NCBI GenBank assembly: GCA_037953625.1
Contig: CM075650.1
Location: 121,813,706 to 121,877,705 of the forward strand
DNA from: Crotalaria pallida
Taxonomy: Eukaryota; Streptophyta; Magnoliopsida; Fabales; Fabaceae
Reading direction: 5' to 3'
Length of the DNA: 64,000 nucleotides
Both the position numbers and the translations under genes were made by a program. This document shows positions 9,946-22,075 of the stretch, piece by piece. How positions within the stretch are numbered: position 1 is the stretch's first letter; each line of letters begins with the position of its first letter. The notes beneath the pieces were generated by a model. The model made no database searches, was not told the DNA's origin, and saw nothing but the letters and a program-made list of their open reading frames with translations.

Positions 9946-12900
9946 CACTATCTTTGCACTTTCAAAAATATACATAGCTCAGAGCTGGGAGTTCCTCAAT
10001 CGAATCACATCACATTTCTCAAGCTCAGTCACACTCTCACTATTTCCTCCAAATCTTCCTTTTTACCATCCCTCTCCAAATATAATCTCACAACTTTCCA
10101 AAAATCGTATTTCTCAAACATTTCACAAACACTCTTTCCCAAAACTCTTTACAAAACTTTCCTCCCTAACCAACTTTCATCTCTAGCCAACTTTCACAAA
10201 CCTTTCTCATTTCGTAAAACTTTTCTCCAAAAACATTGTTCCAAAACATTTTTTCATAAAACTTCTCCAAAAGAGACCATTTCAAAAAGTAAAAGAAATC
10301 CTTTGAAAATATTGTTTCGCAAGCTTCTTCAAAAATCCCATTTCTAAAACTTTTTCCGAAAATTCCATTTCCAAAACCTTTTCAAAAATTTCAGTTTACA
10401 AACCTATTTCAAAAATTGTTTTCACAAAAATTTCTTTTTTCAAAACACCTTTGTGCTGAGCGCTAGTGGAGGAGCAAGCCCAGCTCAACACTAGCTCCCA
10501 GACTAAAACCAAGAACAGAGGAGCTCAGCTCAACTCAGCTCACTTCTCATTTCAACAATCAACATCACACTCCCCAGCTCTGGCTCTTTCTCAACGTTAT
10601 TCTCAACTTCCTTTCCAGTCAACTCATCTCTCTTTTCCACTCAATCTCTTATCTTTTCTTATCGTTCCTCTCTCATTATTCCCTTACTTTCAAATTTCTC
10701 ACCTCCTCAACTACTTCCATTTTTCTTATTCAAACAATCCTCAGTCCTTTACTCATTATCTTTAGCAGCAATAAGTAGTACCAAACATAATTAAATAAAT
10801 CAACACATAAGAAAACATGTTATCAACACACAACATCACACAATAGCATTGTGGTCTTTGTCACCTTCATATAAGTGGCCACACAAGGCAAACAATTGCC
10901 ACTTATACTACTGACTCCGACCACTTCGTTCCGATCTTTGAGATGATGCGGAACGTCCTAATAAATCACCTAGCTACCACTATGTCTTAGGGAAGACTTC
11001 TCTCTCACCTGAGGTCCAGCTGTAGAAGGTGTACTCTCCTTCGAATCCATGTGCTGCCAACTGCCCCAACCTCTTTTCTTTATCATTCCTCATATTAAAT
11101 AGAACATTTTAATATTTCTTGATCTAAACACTATTTGAAAACTCTACTCTAAATCTTATGAAAACATTCTGAAACATAAAAGCACGGTCCAAGAAATTCT
11201 GAATAGCAATTTAGTTTTACAAAATCATTTTATTAAAACTCCGAAAATATCATAAAACATTCTTTTCCTTGAATAACTTCTTAGCTTAAAATTGATACTT
11301 TGAAAATCCATGTTTTCACCATAAAACAATTTTGGACAGCTATGAAATTAATTTAAAAATCTCAAGTAAATTAATCCAAATTTCTTAAAAACAGCTTATT
11401 TCAAACCGTTCACACATTTGAGTATAACTAATGCACAACCACAATATAATCCCAAACAAGCCATACCATATACAAAAGACAACACTTAGGCATGCAACTA
11501 TTCAAATTGAGTCGAGTTTCAACCAACACATTTATAAACATTTTATGCCCTTATCTAAAATCATCATACATATTTTATTCGTGCGATTAAACTTTCTAAA
11601 TCTATTTAAGCTACACAGCCGAATGAAAGCAAAGAAACAAATCAAAATCCATAAATTAAACCACATAACCGAATAAGGCAAATCAAACATCACAATTCAC
11701 CGAAATCAACCTGATTTGTTTTAGTCATTTAGATCCTGCTTTCTTTTTAATCCTAACCGAAACACATAAGCACACCTACTCACACATATATTTATTCAAT
11801 CAATTCAATATGTTCATTTCATTCTTTAAAATATACTTATGTCTTTGAAAAAGATCCTAGGCTAGCTAACTTGATTAAACCGAATGTCAATCATGATGAA
11901 ACAAGATTAAATTCTAAAATGCTCATCATACGTGCATATGGAACATGGATCAAGACAAAGATCATTTTCAAAAACTTGTTTTCTTATTTTCTTTATGAAA
12001 ACCGTGAGCTTAACACTAATTTAACACGGTAAAATCAAGAATCATTTCAAGGTCTTTAGCCTTTAAGAGAAACACATGCATGCACCTACAAATTTCTAGG
12101 TGAGACAATTCTCAACATGCATGTAAGTAAAACAATGATCTAGCATGATTTCTTAATCTCCTAGGCTTGACCGAAGGCTATCATGCAAGAGGCAAAGTTC
12201 TATAATTTTATTTTCTACATGCAAACATCCAAATCCACATCATGTAAGGCTTAAAGCATCATTTTACTTTTTACATTACCAACCGAATCATCATCATCAC
12301 ATACACATCTTGATTCAAACTCTTTTTATACAAAAATTATTTTTAAAGCTTGTTAGGTGTATTTGTTTTAGAAAACCGTGACACACATGCAAGAAAATCA
12401 AGACTTCACACTCACTTTAGACATTCACAATGCGAGCTTCATGTTTTCTTAAGATTAAACATAAATCAAGATATGCACAAGAAAATCAATGCAAAAACAT
12501 AACTTAAACTCAAGTCTTCAAGCAAACCGTGAAGAACAAGTTAGAAATAAATTTTTCTAAGCATAAGAGTAACATGGGATTACTTAGATCAACTCAAAAA
12601 CATCAAGACCTAAATTTTCTATTCATGGCCGAATTACTCAATTCTTGATTTAGTGATTTATAAGTTCATTTATGCACAAAATCCAAGATCAAAACATAAG
12701 AAGAACATGCAAAGAAAACAAGGATCATCAAGCCACAAAATCGACATGCATGTGAAAATCAAACAATTCATGAATTTCAAACACAATTCCAAACAAAACC
12801 GTGACAAAGAAGATTACAAGCAAGAGACCAAAACTTTTTAACATCAACATTCAAGGCCCAAGCATAAAAATAACATGCATGACACTTAGTCCTCAAGATC

Positions 12901-14107
12901 ATTCAAGAATAGTTACATGCATCACAAAATTAAACAAGGTCCATTAAAAGTCCCTTTACAACACAAAGTGATTAAATCAAAACTCCTTCTACCTTAATCC
13001 CTAATCTTAAAACTTTAACTCTCTTCTTCTCCTTCTCTTGGGTTTGCCTCGGTCTCCTTCTTCTAAGGTTGAGGGATAGGTTTTTTCCTTGATCTTGGAA
13101 GACTAAGATGGTTGAGAAAGAAATTAGGGAAGTTTTGGTTAGAAGCTTGGAGGTTTTCACTCTCTTCTCCTCTTTCTTCCTCACGGTTCACTCTTTTCTT
13201 TCTAAGTCTTCAAGAGCTTGATGATGCTCTTGAAGGAAAGTGTGTTTGGACTTGTGTGTGAATGGAAGTGAATGAAGGAAATGAAAAGGGTCTAACCAAC
13301 ACACTAACTCATACGGTTTTAGAACAAGTGCAAGGGTGTTTAGTTTCCTCTTTTGCCCTCGGCTCAATGGGTGGGAGGAAAGGGCAATTTGGGTCATCCC
13401 AATTGTTGCATGGCTTGGTTCAAGCCGTGGGAGACATGGAGGAAGGAAAGTCCTCCTTAGGTGCATGACTCACCTCTCCTAGGTTCCATGAGTCACTCGC
13501 CTACTTCTCTTCTTATTTTCTATTCATTTTCCATTTTCTTAATGCATAAGAAAATGACTCCCTCTTGGTCCTTCTTTTCTCATGCGGTCGAGCCACATAC
13601 ACATGCACATACACACACACATATTTACATGCATAATTTTATCAACACATAGCATGCACTCATGCATACACACATAGGCATACACACTTTTATCTTTATG
13701 TTGATCATATGACATGGATTCATGGGAGAATGCATACACATTCATCATACACACACACAGATTACACATATGTACATCCATGCATTACACACATAATAAC
13801 ATTTCTTTCTTCATATCATCCTAAGCATATACACAAGCACACCAAAACCGTATATACACATTCCTAAGAAATAATTCTAATTTATCACAAATAGGTCACA
13901 ACATTTTTATAAAATCATTAGGTATATAGATTTTCTCAAAATCGAATTTCATTAGTTTAGAAAGTCATTTTGCTTTAAAATCATTTACCATCTTAAAACG
14001 TGAGTTTTAAGAAAATCGATTTAAGGAAATACTCTTCCAACACATTTTTCTCAAAATAAGTTCCTTTAGTGTTTTAATTTAATATGAGGAATTTACGGGG
14101 TGTTACA
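9946..14107. other. Noncoding right part of the large LTR-like insertion
   Basis: C/A-rich simple sequence: repeated TTTCCAAAAC/TTTCACAAAC blocks at 10030-10450, a segment near 10860-10910 resembling 3700-3760 (both carry GGCAAACAATTGCC), and AT-rich sequence with AACCGTGA/ACCGAA words to 12900. A + strand CA/TA-rich stretch lies at 13590-13800. No protein-coding similarity was found in either strand. Confidence 0.55.
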
Positions 14108-14723
14108 CGAGGGTTTTAGTTACACATAAGAATAAGAAGAATAAAAGATAAAATAGGGAAATTCATGGATAAATTACCCCAAATTCTTCAATCTTCAAAT
14201 GCTCCAAATCAATGCAATCTCCCTCTTCAAATCTAATTCTATTTTCTCCTCTGAATTGGCTGCCTAACCTAATTCTAAATCACTAATTTATAATTACAAT
14301 CTATCTCTAAGTAGAATCTCAATCAAATTCTGAAGTTTTTGGCCCAATTGGGCTTTCCTGGTGCACGCGCGCCCCAGGCGCGCGCCACTGTTGCTATTTC
14401 TTTTTCTTCACAGGCGCGCCCCAGGCGCACCCGTCCACGCGCCCGGGGCGCGTGGACCTGCTTTCGGCTCCGATTTTCTCCGTTCTTTTTCCTACTTCAA
14501 GGTCTTTGAATGCTCTTTCCAATTCCATAATTTATTTTTGCATTTGAGCTTCCAAAATCACCTGAAACACTGAACAAACAATCAAAAAGTTCATGGGAAA
14601 CTACAATCACTACAATTCCTAAAAACTAATAAAAAGGTCCTAAGTTTGCTATGAAAACAAGCCAAATCAAAGTAAAAGAGAGTCAAATGAAGTCCAAAAA
14701 GTATATATATCAGACCCAAATCA

Positions 14724-16404
14724 CTCCCCCAAACTTAGCATTTTGCATGTCCCAGGCAAAAGTAAAATAAAAAGTCTAAACAAAAGACAAACTCCCTAAA
14801 TCAACATGAACACACCTAATCTAAGACTACGACTCATCACTTCGACACTTATTATCATGACCTATTTACAATTACATACTAGTTAACATAACAATCCCAT
14901 CCAGAAATCAGAATTAGCGAACACTCTCAACCTCTCAATTATTTCTCTCAAAAGTGTATAAGGGTAATATTTTCAATTCACTCAGGTTCAATCAATGATA
15001 ATGTGTTACCATAGGCTTGACCATAGACCAGTATCTCCACTGAAATTATTGAAAGTATGCAAAAATCAAAAGGTCTTATTTTTGGTTGTAATGGGGCCAT
15101 GGCTAAAAGTGTTAGGTGGGATAAAAGAAAGAAGGAATAAAACAAAGGGCTAACTCGCAAGAATATTTACAAAAACAAGTTTCCCTCAAAAACCATGAAT
15201 GAGCAATGAATACAATAAAGACCCATACTCACATCAGGAACATTTTATTCTTCCTTTCTTTTCCAAAATTCCTTTTTCTTTTCTATTCTCTTCCTTTTCA
15301 CTTTTTCATTTGATTTATTACTTTTTTCTTTTCTTTTCACATGGAAGAGAAATAGAACTCATGCACTTTTCACCAATTACTTTCTTTTGCATTCACATTC
15401 CACTTAATTGCTCATCCACAATTTCCAAGGTACTCTCAATAAAATCAATCAATCAATGCAGGGTACCAAAGAAAAAATATATATATCATTATAAGGCTCA
15501 AAATGGGCAACTAATGGAATTATCAATGCAAATTCTGAAGGCCACAAAAACACATCCTAGGTGCCTTAATCATCTTAATGCATACAATCAATTATCAATT
15601 TTGAAATGGTCACAGGTCAAGTTCTAGAAGACAATATCAAAGTGAACGCACTCATGAAAGAATAGGGGTCTCAATATTAGAATAATTCAATGAAATTTAC
15701 CCCTCAATAGGCTCAAAATCTCACACTTGGCTAAAGTCAGTTCACTAATCACAAGTTCTGAAAGCCTTTGTCGAAATAACTCAGTCACTGCAATCATATA
15801 AACAGTTCAATCAAACAGAGTCTAATGTCAATGAGTCTAAGTCCTAAACTAAATATATACATGCATCAAAAGAGAAAAAGTCCTAAATCTAGAATAATCA
15901 CCTACTTTCACTAGAGACACAAATCAACACCAAATATGGGGAAACAATTCAAGTCTGGAAAAATCAATTTTTATTTTGTATCCTCTCCCCCAAACTTAGA
16001 GGTTGGCTTGTCCTCAAGCAAACTACTCTACCTAAAAACTACAAAATAAAAATTAAAAACCTATACTAAAAAAAACTAACCAAAAATGACAAGGATAAAA
16101 ATTAAGAATACTACCTATCACATCCACATAAATAGCACTAGACACAAGTGATATGTTACTCCCCCAAACTTAATACCTGCAATGGTTAGCACTAGTGCAA
16201 CAAAACACCACTAATGGTAGGGGACAACAATCACACCTGCACAAAACTCAGGAATACAGATGCAACAAGATAATAAACAAAATAAATATCCATGCATTAA
16301 AAAATAAATAAATCCTAAACAAGCTAACTCAAATAATATCACAGGTACAGAGCGGGATGGGGAAAATACATCAGATATATCAAAATAAAACAACCAACTC
16401 CTAA
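14724..16404 (-). other. Athila 3' untranslated region with three PPT-like tracts
   Basis: No convincing gene is present. The motif CTCCCCCAAACTTA(G) (polypurine tract complement) occurs at 14724, 15985 and 16159. Only the first abuts the LTR. Small ORFs on + are low-complexity. Confidence 0.6.
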
Positions 16405-17664
16405 CTAGTCTTCATCCATCCCTCGAGCATCAGGCTCAGGTACATCCACCGGATAGTCCAACAGACTCCTCTCATAGTCCGAATAAGGGGGCAGATCAAA
16501 AGCATAACCCTGATCAGCACTCCAGGCTCTCATAATATCATCGCGGACCTCGTCCCTGCGTAACTGAACACGCCGGAACTCAGCCTGCTGCCTCAAATAC
16601 CACCCCTGCAGTGCCTGCTCCCTCATCATGGACTGCATCATAACCCGCAGGTCCTCCACACCATCTGATGACTGTGCCGGTCGGCGAGAAGGTCCTGCTC
16701 TATCCTGAACTGGAGGCTGTGGGTCAAGAATAATGGGTGGGTGTCTATCCTCCCTAGCTGTCCTAATAGCAAGTGAAACATAATTACCCCAGACAGCTCT
16801 AGTCAGCATGGTGGCCCTCTTAATCTCCTTCGGCTCATCATTCCCAGGCACCACCCCCACAGCAGCACATAACTGGTGTATAACCCAAGGGAATCCTACA
16901 TATCCCTTATCACTCAGGGCAAAACGGTGCAACTGATCAGAAATCAGCGACGCCGCATCAACTACGACACAGGATTTAAGGGCATACACTAGACGGCATA
17001 TGGCTGGGGAAATCTCAGTGTCATGGGAATGGGGGTATAAGTTGTGCATGATGAACCGGACCCAAAACCGGGCAGCACCCTGCATATTCCTCTGAGACAC
17101 ATGTTTTGGCCTTTGATTAATATTTAAATTCCACGATTTTCCGGCCAAGAACAAATGTCTCTGAAGCATATCCAGAGAATACATACCATCATCATCATAA
17201 CTCTCCGTGTTGAACAAAGCAGGGGCCATATGAGGTCTATAGCTCGGAAGGCATAGGACACGTGCTATGGTAGCAGCATTATACGGAACCTCCTTGCCCC
17301 TCACATACGCAACCCTCGTATGCTCAACCGTTCCATGCAACAACTCCTCCTTCTTCTCTAACTGTGCACGCCACCACGCATGCGAATAGAACTCCCAAAC
17401 CAGTTTCCGACTTAAATACTCCGGGGGACCTCTAACCCACGACTCCCATTTGTTTACGCTAATCACCTCCATCACCTCCTCCACACCGCTCAAACCAACC
17501 ACCTGCTGACCGGAAACGGTCTCATCAAGGACCATGCCTATTTCCGGTTGAACCCTCCTCTTAATCATCTTTCCATCATGAAATTCAGCGACTTTCGGAT
17601 GTTCAAAAGTCGTTCCAATCTCTCCACTACTCTCCACTATTGGCCTCTTTCCCCTTCTCAACAT
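16405..17664 (-). CDS. Putative plant transposon protein ORF of Athila
   Basis: An uninterrupted ORF of 419 codons starts MLRRGKRPIVES. It shows the domain Pfam calls putative plant transposon protein, typical of Athila/Calypso and related legume Gypsy elements between pol and the 3' LTR: REVWEF-like block (RKLVWEFYSHAWW), VRGKEVPYNAATIARVLCLP, NLYPHSHDTEISPAICRLVYAL, and a conserved GFPWVIHQLCAAVGV segment. No signal peptide or clear membrane span is visible, so an envelope role cannot be argued from this sequence. Its function is unknown. It stays open although pol is deleted and gag carries a frameshift. Confidence 0.75.
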   Translation of the reverse strand: MLRRGKRPIVESSGEIGTTFEHPKVAEFHDGKMIKRRVQPEIGMVLDETVSGQQVVGLSGVEEVMEVISVNKWESWVRGPPEYLSRKLVWEFYSHAWWRAQLEKKEELLHGTVEHTRVAYVRGKEVPYNAATIARVLCLPSYRPHMAPALFNTESYDDDGMYSLDMLQRHLFLAGKSWNLNINQRPKHVSQRNMQGAARFWVRFIMHNLYPHSHDTEISPAICRLVYALKSCVVVDAASLISDQLHRFALSDKGYVGFPWVIHQLCAAVGVVPGNDEPKEIKRATMLTRAVWGNYVSLAIRTAREDRHPPIILDPQPPVQDRAGPSRRPAQSSDGVEDLRVMMQSMMREQALQGWYLRQQAEFRRVQLRRDEVRDDIMRAWSADQGYAFDLPPYSDYERSLLDYPVDVPEPDARGMDED

Positions 17665-18353
17665 TTTTTAGTTCAAAAATTGCAAAAGGCAATTTATCGA
17701 ACACCTGGCAGGCAGCACAAATCCTTCAAAATTTTAAAGAGAAAACTCAATCCTAACCTTCCAAATCCAAACAAATCAGACCAGAGAAGGATAGAGAAGA
17801 GATTCTTACCTCAAAACAATGAAAAATTCGTGTTTCCTAGCCCTCTTTTTGAAAAACCGAATTGAGAAGAGAATGGAGGGGAATGGGGTTTTTTGAAAAA
17901 TTTGAATGAAAAAGAAGAGAGATTGATGATAAGAATGATGATTAAAGAAAGTGTGAGTGATTAATTTGATGAAATATGGGTGAATTTGATGGAATTTAGG
18001 AGTGATTTGGGGTTAGGGTTCTTGTGAAAGTTAATTGGGGATGAATGTGAAAGTGGGGGGAATTGGCTGACTCCCCCCAGGCGTGGCTGCCATATTGCAG
18101 CAGCACCCCGCGCGCCCCAGGCGCGCCAGGCCATGCGCCCCAGGCGCGCCTGGTCTGTACCCAGATTTTTTTTTTTACACAGAAAATGCAGAGAATAAAA
18201 AAAATAAATAATAAACTACCTAAACTATCCTAAACTAAAAAAAATCACCTATCCTAAAGTTCCTATCCTAAGGGAGAATTGCTTAAAATAGGGTTGCCTC
18301 CCAACAAGCGCTTGTTTAATGTCACGAGCCTGACTCATCGCCCCTAGAAGGGC
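17665..18353 (-). other. Athila spacer between protease and downstream ORF
   Basis: Next to the protease stop lies the GTGACATTAAACAAGCGCTTGTTGGGAGGCAACCC-type sequence (- strand, about 18290-18330) usually found downstream of integrase. GC-rich palindromic blocks (GCGCGCCCCAGGCGCGCC) at 18085-18155 repeat the LTR motif. The remainder is A/G-rich leader for the next ORF. No coding sequence is seen. Confidence 0.6.
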
Positions 18354-20536
18354 TTAAGGGCAGTTATTTGCAGAAGGATGTACAAACTCTAAATCATTAC
18401 ATTGTTCATTAGAGCTTGCAACACAATTAAGTTGGGAAAAATAATTCGCCGTGCATGATGGATTTTCAAAAATATTTATCACAGCTTGCTCACCATTTAC
18501 ACGGAGAATAACTTCTCCTCTTGGAACATCTATGATTACCCCTACTGTAGCCAAGAAAGGCCTTCCAAAAATTAGAGGAATGTTATCATCCTCTTCTATG
18601 TCAAGCACCATGAAATCAAGGGGTAATATAAAATCCTTTACTTTCACCAAAATATCTTCCACCACTCCATAGGGGCGGAGGGCGGTGTTATCAGCCAGTT
18701 GTAATAGAATCGGGGTTGGCTTAATCTCTCCTATGCCTAACTTATTAAAAAGTGACAAAGGCTTTATATTGACACTAGCACCAAGGTCACAAAGGGCCTT
18801 ACCTGTATAATCCTTGCCAATGCTTATAGGTAGATTGAAGCTTCCTGGATCCTTCAACTTTGGTGGCAGATTGGACTTTATGATACTGCTACACTTCTCA
18901 GCAATTTGAAATGTCTCTCCAGTGAGCATCCCCTTTTTCTTGGTCAGAAGATCCTTCATAAATCTCGAATACAAAGGCATTTGTTCAAGAACCTCTGCAA
19001 ATGGGATATTAATCTGGATCTTTCTGATCATGTCCAGAAATTTTTGAAATTGCCTCTTGTCTTCATCCTTCTTCAACCTTTGAGGAAAAGGCACCCTCAA
19101 AGGCAAAGGAACTAGCTTGGGCTGAACCGGATTGTGATCCGCAGGTGGACCCTGCGTACTCGATGCTCCAACTTCACTCTCCTTCTTATTTGATGTTGCA
19201 TTACCCTTAGGCTCCTTCTCTTTGCTTGGATTCTCATTGGTGGCACTCTCCTTGGCAGTTGGTTCATTATATGTTGTGCCACTTCGGAGTGTCACCTTCA
19301 TGCACCTCTCCTTGGGATTAGCTATGGTGTCACTAGGAAAAGTTCCCACTGACCTCTCAGAAATCTGCTTGGCAATCTGACCAACTTGCACCTCCAAATT
19401 ACGAATGCTAGCACCCTGATTAGCAAACTGGGCTCTAGTCTCCTCAATGAAAGATTGGGTGGAGTTGTTCAATTTGTCAAGTGCTATCTCCCAGGAAGGT
19501 TTTTGCTGTTGTTGTGGCTGATTCAATGTTGGGCTGTGCCATGAGAAATTTGGATGGTTGCGATATGCTGGATTGTAGGTGTTGGAGTACATGTTGTTTC
19601 TATTTCCTCCACCACCCACATATTTTGCTTGTTCCTCAATAGTCGCTGCTTTCTCCATTTCATTGGCACATTCTCCATTCCTATGGTTCCCGTTACAAAA
19701 GTCGCACACAAGTGCGCTACTCACTGCTCCCAACTGAGTCTGACCCATCTTCTTCATCATTACTGTGATCTGATCTTGCATCTCCTTATTCTGCTGAATG
19801 AGAGTCTGCATCTGGGTAGTACTCAAGTCTGGATTCTTCAAGATAGTCTTGTCAGCAAGGGCTTGACTGCTGTTGTAGGCCATTGTCTCAATTATTTCTT
19901 TTGCCTCTTCCATAGTCTTCTTAATCAAGGACCCTCCAGCTGCTGCATCAATCATGAATTTGTTTGTGCTCCTCAACCCATCATAGAATAATCGGATTTG
20001 CATCCAATCTGGTATAGCATGTGTTGGGCACTTCTTCAACAGCTGGTTGTATCTCTCCCATGCATCATGTAACAGCTCCCCTCTGCTTGAACAAAAGAGT
20101 TGACATCTTGGCGGAGCTTGGCTTGCTTTCCAGCTGGAAGGAACTGGGCCATGAATTTCTTGAACAGAACATCCCAACTAGAAAGACTTCCAGGAGGCTG
20201 ATTCCTCATCCATGTAAAGGCCTTGTCCCTCAAAGAGAGAGGAAACATACGCATGCGAATCGCCTCATCTGATGCACCTTCTATCTTGAAAAAGTCCAAC
20301 ATCTGGAGGAAATTGGCTATGCGCTCAGTAGGATCCTGGTTAGGTGCACCTGAGAATTGATCCTGTTTGATAAGATAAATGTATTGAGGATCAATCTCAA
20401 ATGCAGCTGCTGTAATTGCTAGCCGGACCACACTAGATGTGCAGACATCTGGATCTACTGTGGTGTAATCAGCCAAAGTCTTCCTTGTGGGTTGGGGTGT
20501 TGCACCGGAACCTTGAGAACCATGTGATTCAGCCAT
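18354..20536 (-). pseudogene. Athila gag-protease
   Basis: The start ATG at 20536 gives MAESHGSQGSG. A one-base frameshift lies in the G-run near 20085 (SFVQAEG, then ELLHDAWERY in the next frame). Seen in order: capsid-like retrotransposon-gag domain (FLQMLDFFKIEGASDEAIRM, MRNQPPGSLSSWDVLFKKF), a cysteine/histidine cluster (CDFCNGNHRNGEC), Gln/Asn/Pro-rich linker, and an aspartic protease with ALCDLGASVN where DLGAS replaces the common DTGA, and IPLIFGRPFLAT as the second conserved block. The frame stops with TAA at 18356-18354. The gag packages RNA and the protease would process it. No reverse transcriptase follows. Confidence 0.85.
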
Positions 20537-20745
20537 CTTCTTTGCTTGCTTGCTTTTTCAACCGTTTCACACTAAGCTCCAATTCAGGATCAAATTGCAC
20601 AAGGCCTTGATTACCTACAGAGTGTAAATGCATAAAAACAGTTAAGCAACACCTGTTAAATTAAAAAAAAAAAATATATACAGAAAAATAATAGAATTTA
20701 CTAACAACTACACTAAGTCCCGAAAATAAACTAAAGAATACTACT

Positions 20746-20762
20746 CCCCGGCAACGGCGCCA
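20746..20762 (-). other. Athila primer-binding site
   Basis: The - strand reads TGGCGCCGTTGCCGGGG six bases inside the right LTR. This is the classic Athila/Calypso-type tRNA-complementary site and sets the orientation of the element. Confidence 0.85.
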
Positions 20763-20768
20763 AAAAGT

Positions 20769-22075
20769 TGTTGATGTACCAGCAAGTGGACTGGGTCAAC
20801 GAGTAATATAGTCTGGAAGACCGAATATCGTCCCACAGAGAGTTGTGTTTTTAGTATATTTCCACCTTAGTATAATTAATTAATAAATCCTATAAACTAA
20901 AAAGTGATTTAAATTAAAATTCAGATTTTAAAAAGATGATTAACTAAACTAAAAGGTTGTTGAAATTAATTACAAACGTGAGCACAATGGAGGGAAAGTG
21001 GTTAAGAACGTTGGTTTCATTGTAGGTTTCACTTATTCAATTATAATTCAGATTTTACTTTAATTATCCTTCAATTCATGGACTATTCCTCTCAAATAGC
21101 AATAGTCAGATTCCTCTTAACATTACCCTTATTTTCTATATATTTAATCGTTGATTCCTCAACAAATTACAATATAAGAAAATATCCATTCAGCACAAGG
21201 GAATTAAAAAGCCATATAATCATCCAATTATATTCCTATATCTTGGACTGATTATATCATTAATTGCATGGCCTATTCAAAATCCCAACTTCCGTTGTGA
21301 ATTAAGAAATCCAAAACATAAATTGCGCGGGTTTATGTATGAAATAAAAACTCAATTAATGCATGAATCAAAAACAGCAAAATCCTAAATTATAAACTGA
21401 AATAAGCTATGCCATACAAATTCACCTTGTTCCTAACACGAGGGTTTTAGTTACACATAAGAATAAGAAGAATAAAAGATAAAATAGGGAAATTCATGGA
21501 TAAATTACCCCAAATTCTTCAATCTTCAAATGCTCCAAATCAATGCAATCTCCCTCTTCAAATCTAATTCTATTTTCTCCTCTGAATTGGCTGCCTAACC
21601 TAATTCTAAATCACTAATTTATAATTACAATCTATCTCTAAGTAGAATCCCAATCAAATTCTGAAGTTTATGGCCCAATTGGGCTTTTCTGGTGCACGCG
21701 CGCCCCAGGCGCACGCGGTTACGCGCCCCAGGCGCGCGCCACTGTTGCTATTTCTTTTTCTTCACAGGCGCGCCCCAGGCGCACCCGTCCACGCGCCCGG
21801 GGCGCGTGGACCTGCTTTCGGCTTCGATTTTCTCCGTTCTTTTTCCTACTTCAAGGTCTTTGAATGCTCTTTGCAATTCCATAATTTATTTGCATTTGAG
21901 CTTCCAAAATCACCTGAAACACTGAACAAACAATCAAAAAGTTCATGGGAAACTACAATCACTACAATTCCTAAAAACTAATAAAAAGGTCCTAAGTTTG
22001 CTATGAAAACAAGCCAAATCAAAGTAAAAGAGAGTCAAATGAAGTCCAAAAAGTATATATATCAGACCCAAATCA
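20769..22075 (-). repeat. Athila 5' LTR
   Basis: The LTR is 1307 bp, begins TGTTGATGTACC and ends CCCAAATCA on +. It contains repeated GCGCGCCCCAGGCGC-type blocks at 21695-21810. Short ORFs across these blocks are artefacts of GC-rich repeat sequence. Confidence 0.9.

Larger units (their letters stand above)
2437..14107. mobile_element. TG...CA insertion, probably a very long solo LTR, with nested Copia
   Basis: The boundary is clear. The uninterrupted Athila LTR at 21441 reads CACGAGGG, while here CGAGG (2432-2436 and 14108-14112) flanks TGTAACAACCCG...GGGTGTTACA. Five-base duplication and TG...CA ends indicate LTR retrotransposon integration. Without the nested Copia 4097-9940 and its TSD the insert is about 5.8 kb. 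I find no internal second copy of its ends and no gag or pol. A solo LTR of a giant-LTR Gypsy (Ogre/Tat type have multi-kb LTRs) fits best. A noncoding LARD-type element is the alternative. The right portion (9946-14100) is A/C-rich with scattered MADS-free, low-complexity ORFs that I do not accept. Confidence 0.65.
1762..14723 (-). repeat. Athila 3' LTR, interrupted by a nested insertion
   Basis: LTR sequence occupies 1762-2436 and 14113-14723 (about 1286 bp) and is split by the 2437-14107 insertion plus its CGAGG duplicate. It matches the right LTR with roughly a dozen substitutions and lacks a 23-bp GC-rich unit present there. A CTCCCCCAAACTTAG tract at 14724-14738 directly inside it is the reverse complement of the polypurine tract. 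Confidence 0.88.
1762..22075 (-). mobile_element. Athila-like Gypsy element lacking RT, RNase H and integrase
   Basis: The LTRs are TG...CA-bounded and flanked by GCACC at 1757-1761 and 22076-22080. The primer-binding site TGGCGCCGTTGCCGGGG lies next to the right LTR on the - strand, so the element reads leftward. Order on the - strand: 5' LTR (20769-22075), gag-protease (20536-18354), GC-rich spacer, a plant-transposon-protein ORF (17664-16405), PPT, then 3' LTR (1762-14723, itself interrupted). After protease the sequence jumps to a GTGACATTAAACAAGC...GGGAGGCAACCC block that normally follows integrase in Athila relatives. RT, RNase H and integrase are gone, so mobility would need trans-acting enzymes. 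Confidence 0.85.

Noticed and set aside
9910..10765. Ser/Phe/Lys-rich ORFs on +
   Set aside because: Low-complexity TTTCCAAAA-type sequence crossing the Copia LTR border.
13539..13781. Cys/Met/His-rich ORF on -
   Set aside because: Translation of CA/TG-rich simple repeats.
14361..14573. Short ORFs in the GC-rich Athila LTR (also 21670-21981)
   Set aside because: They translate the GCGCGCCCCAGG repeats and differ between the two LTRs.
16405..17664. Retroviral-type envelope protein
   Set aside because: No signal peptide, cleavage site or transmembrane helix visible. The family is a plant transposon protein of unknown role.
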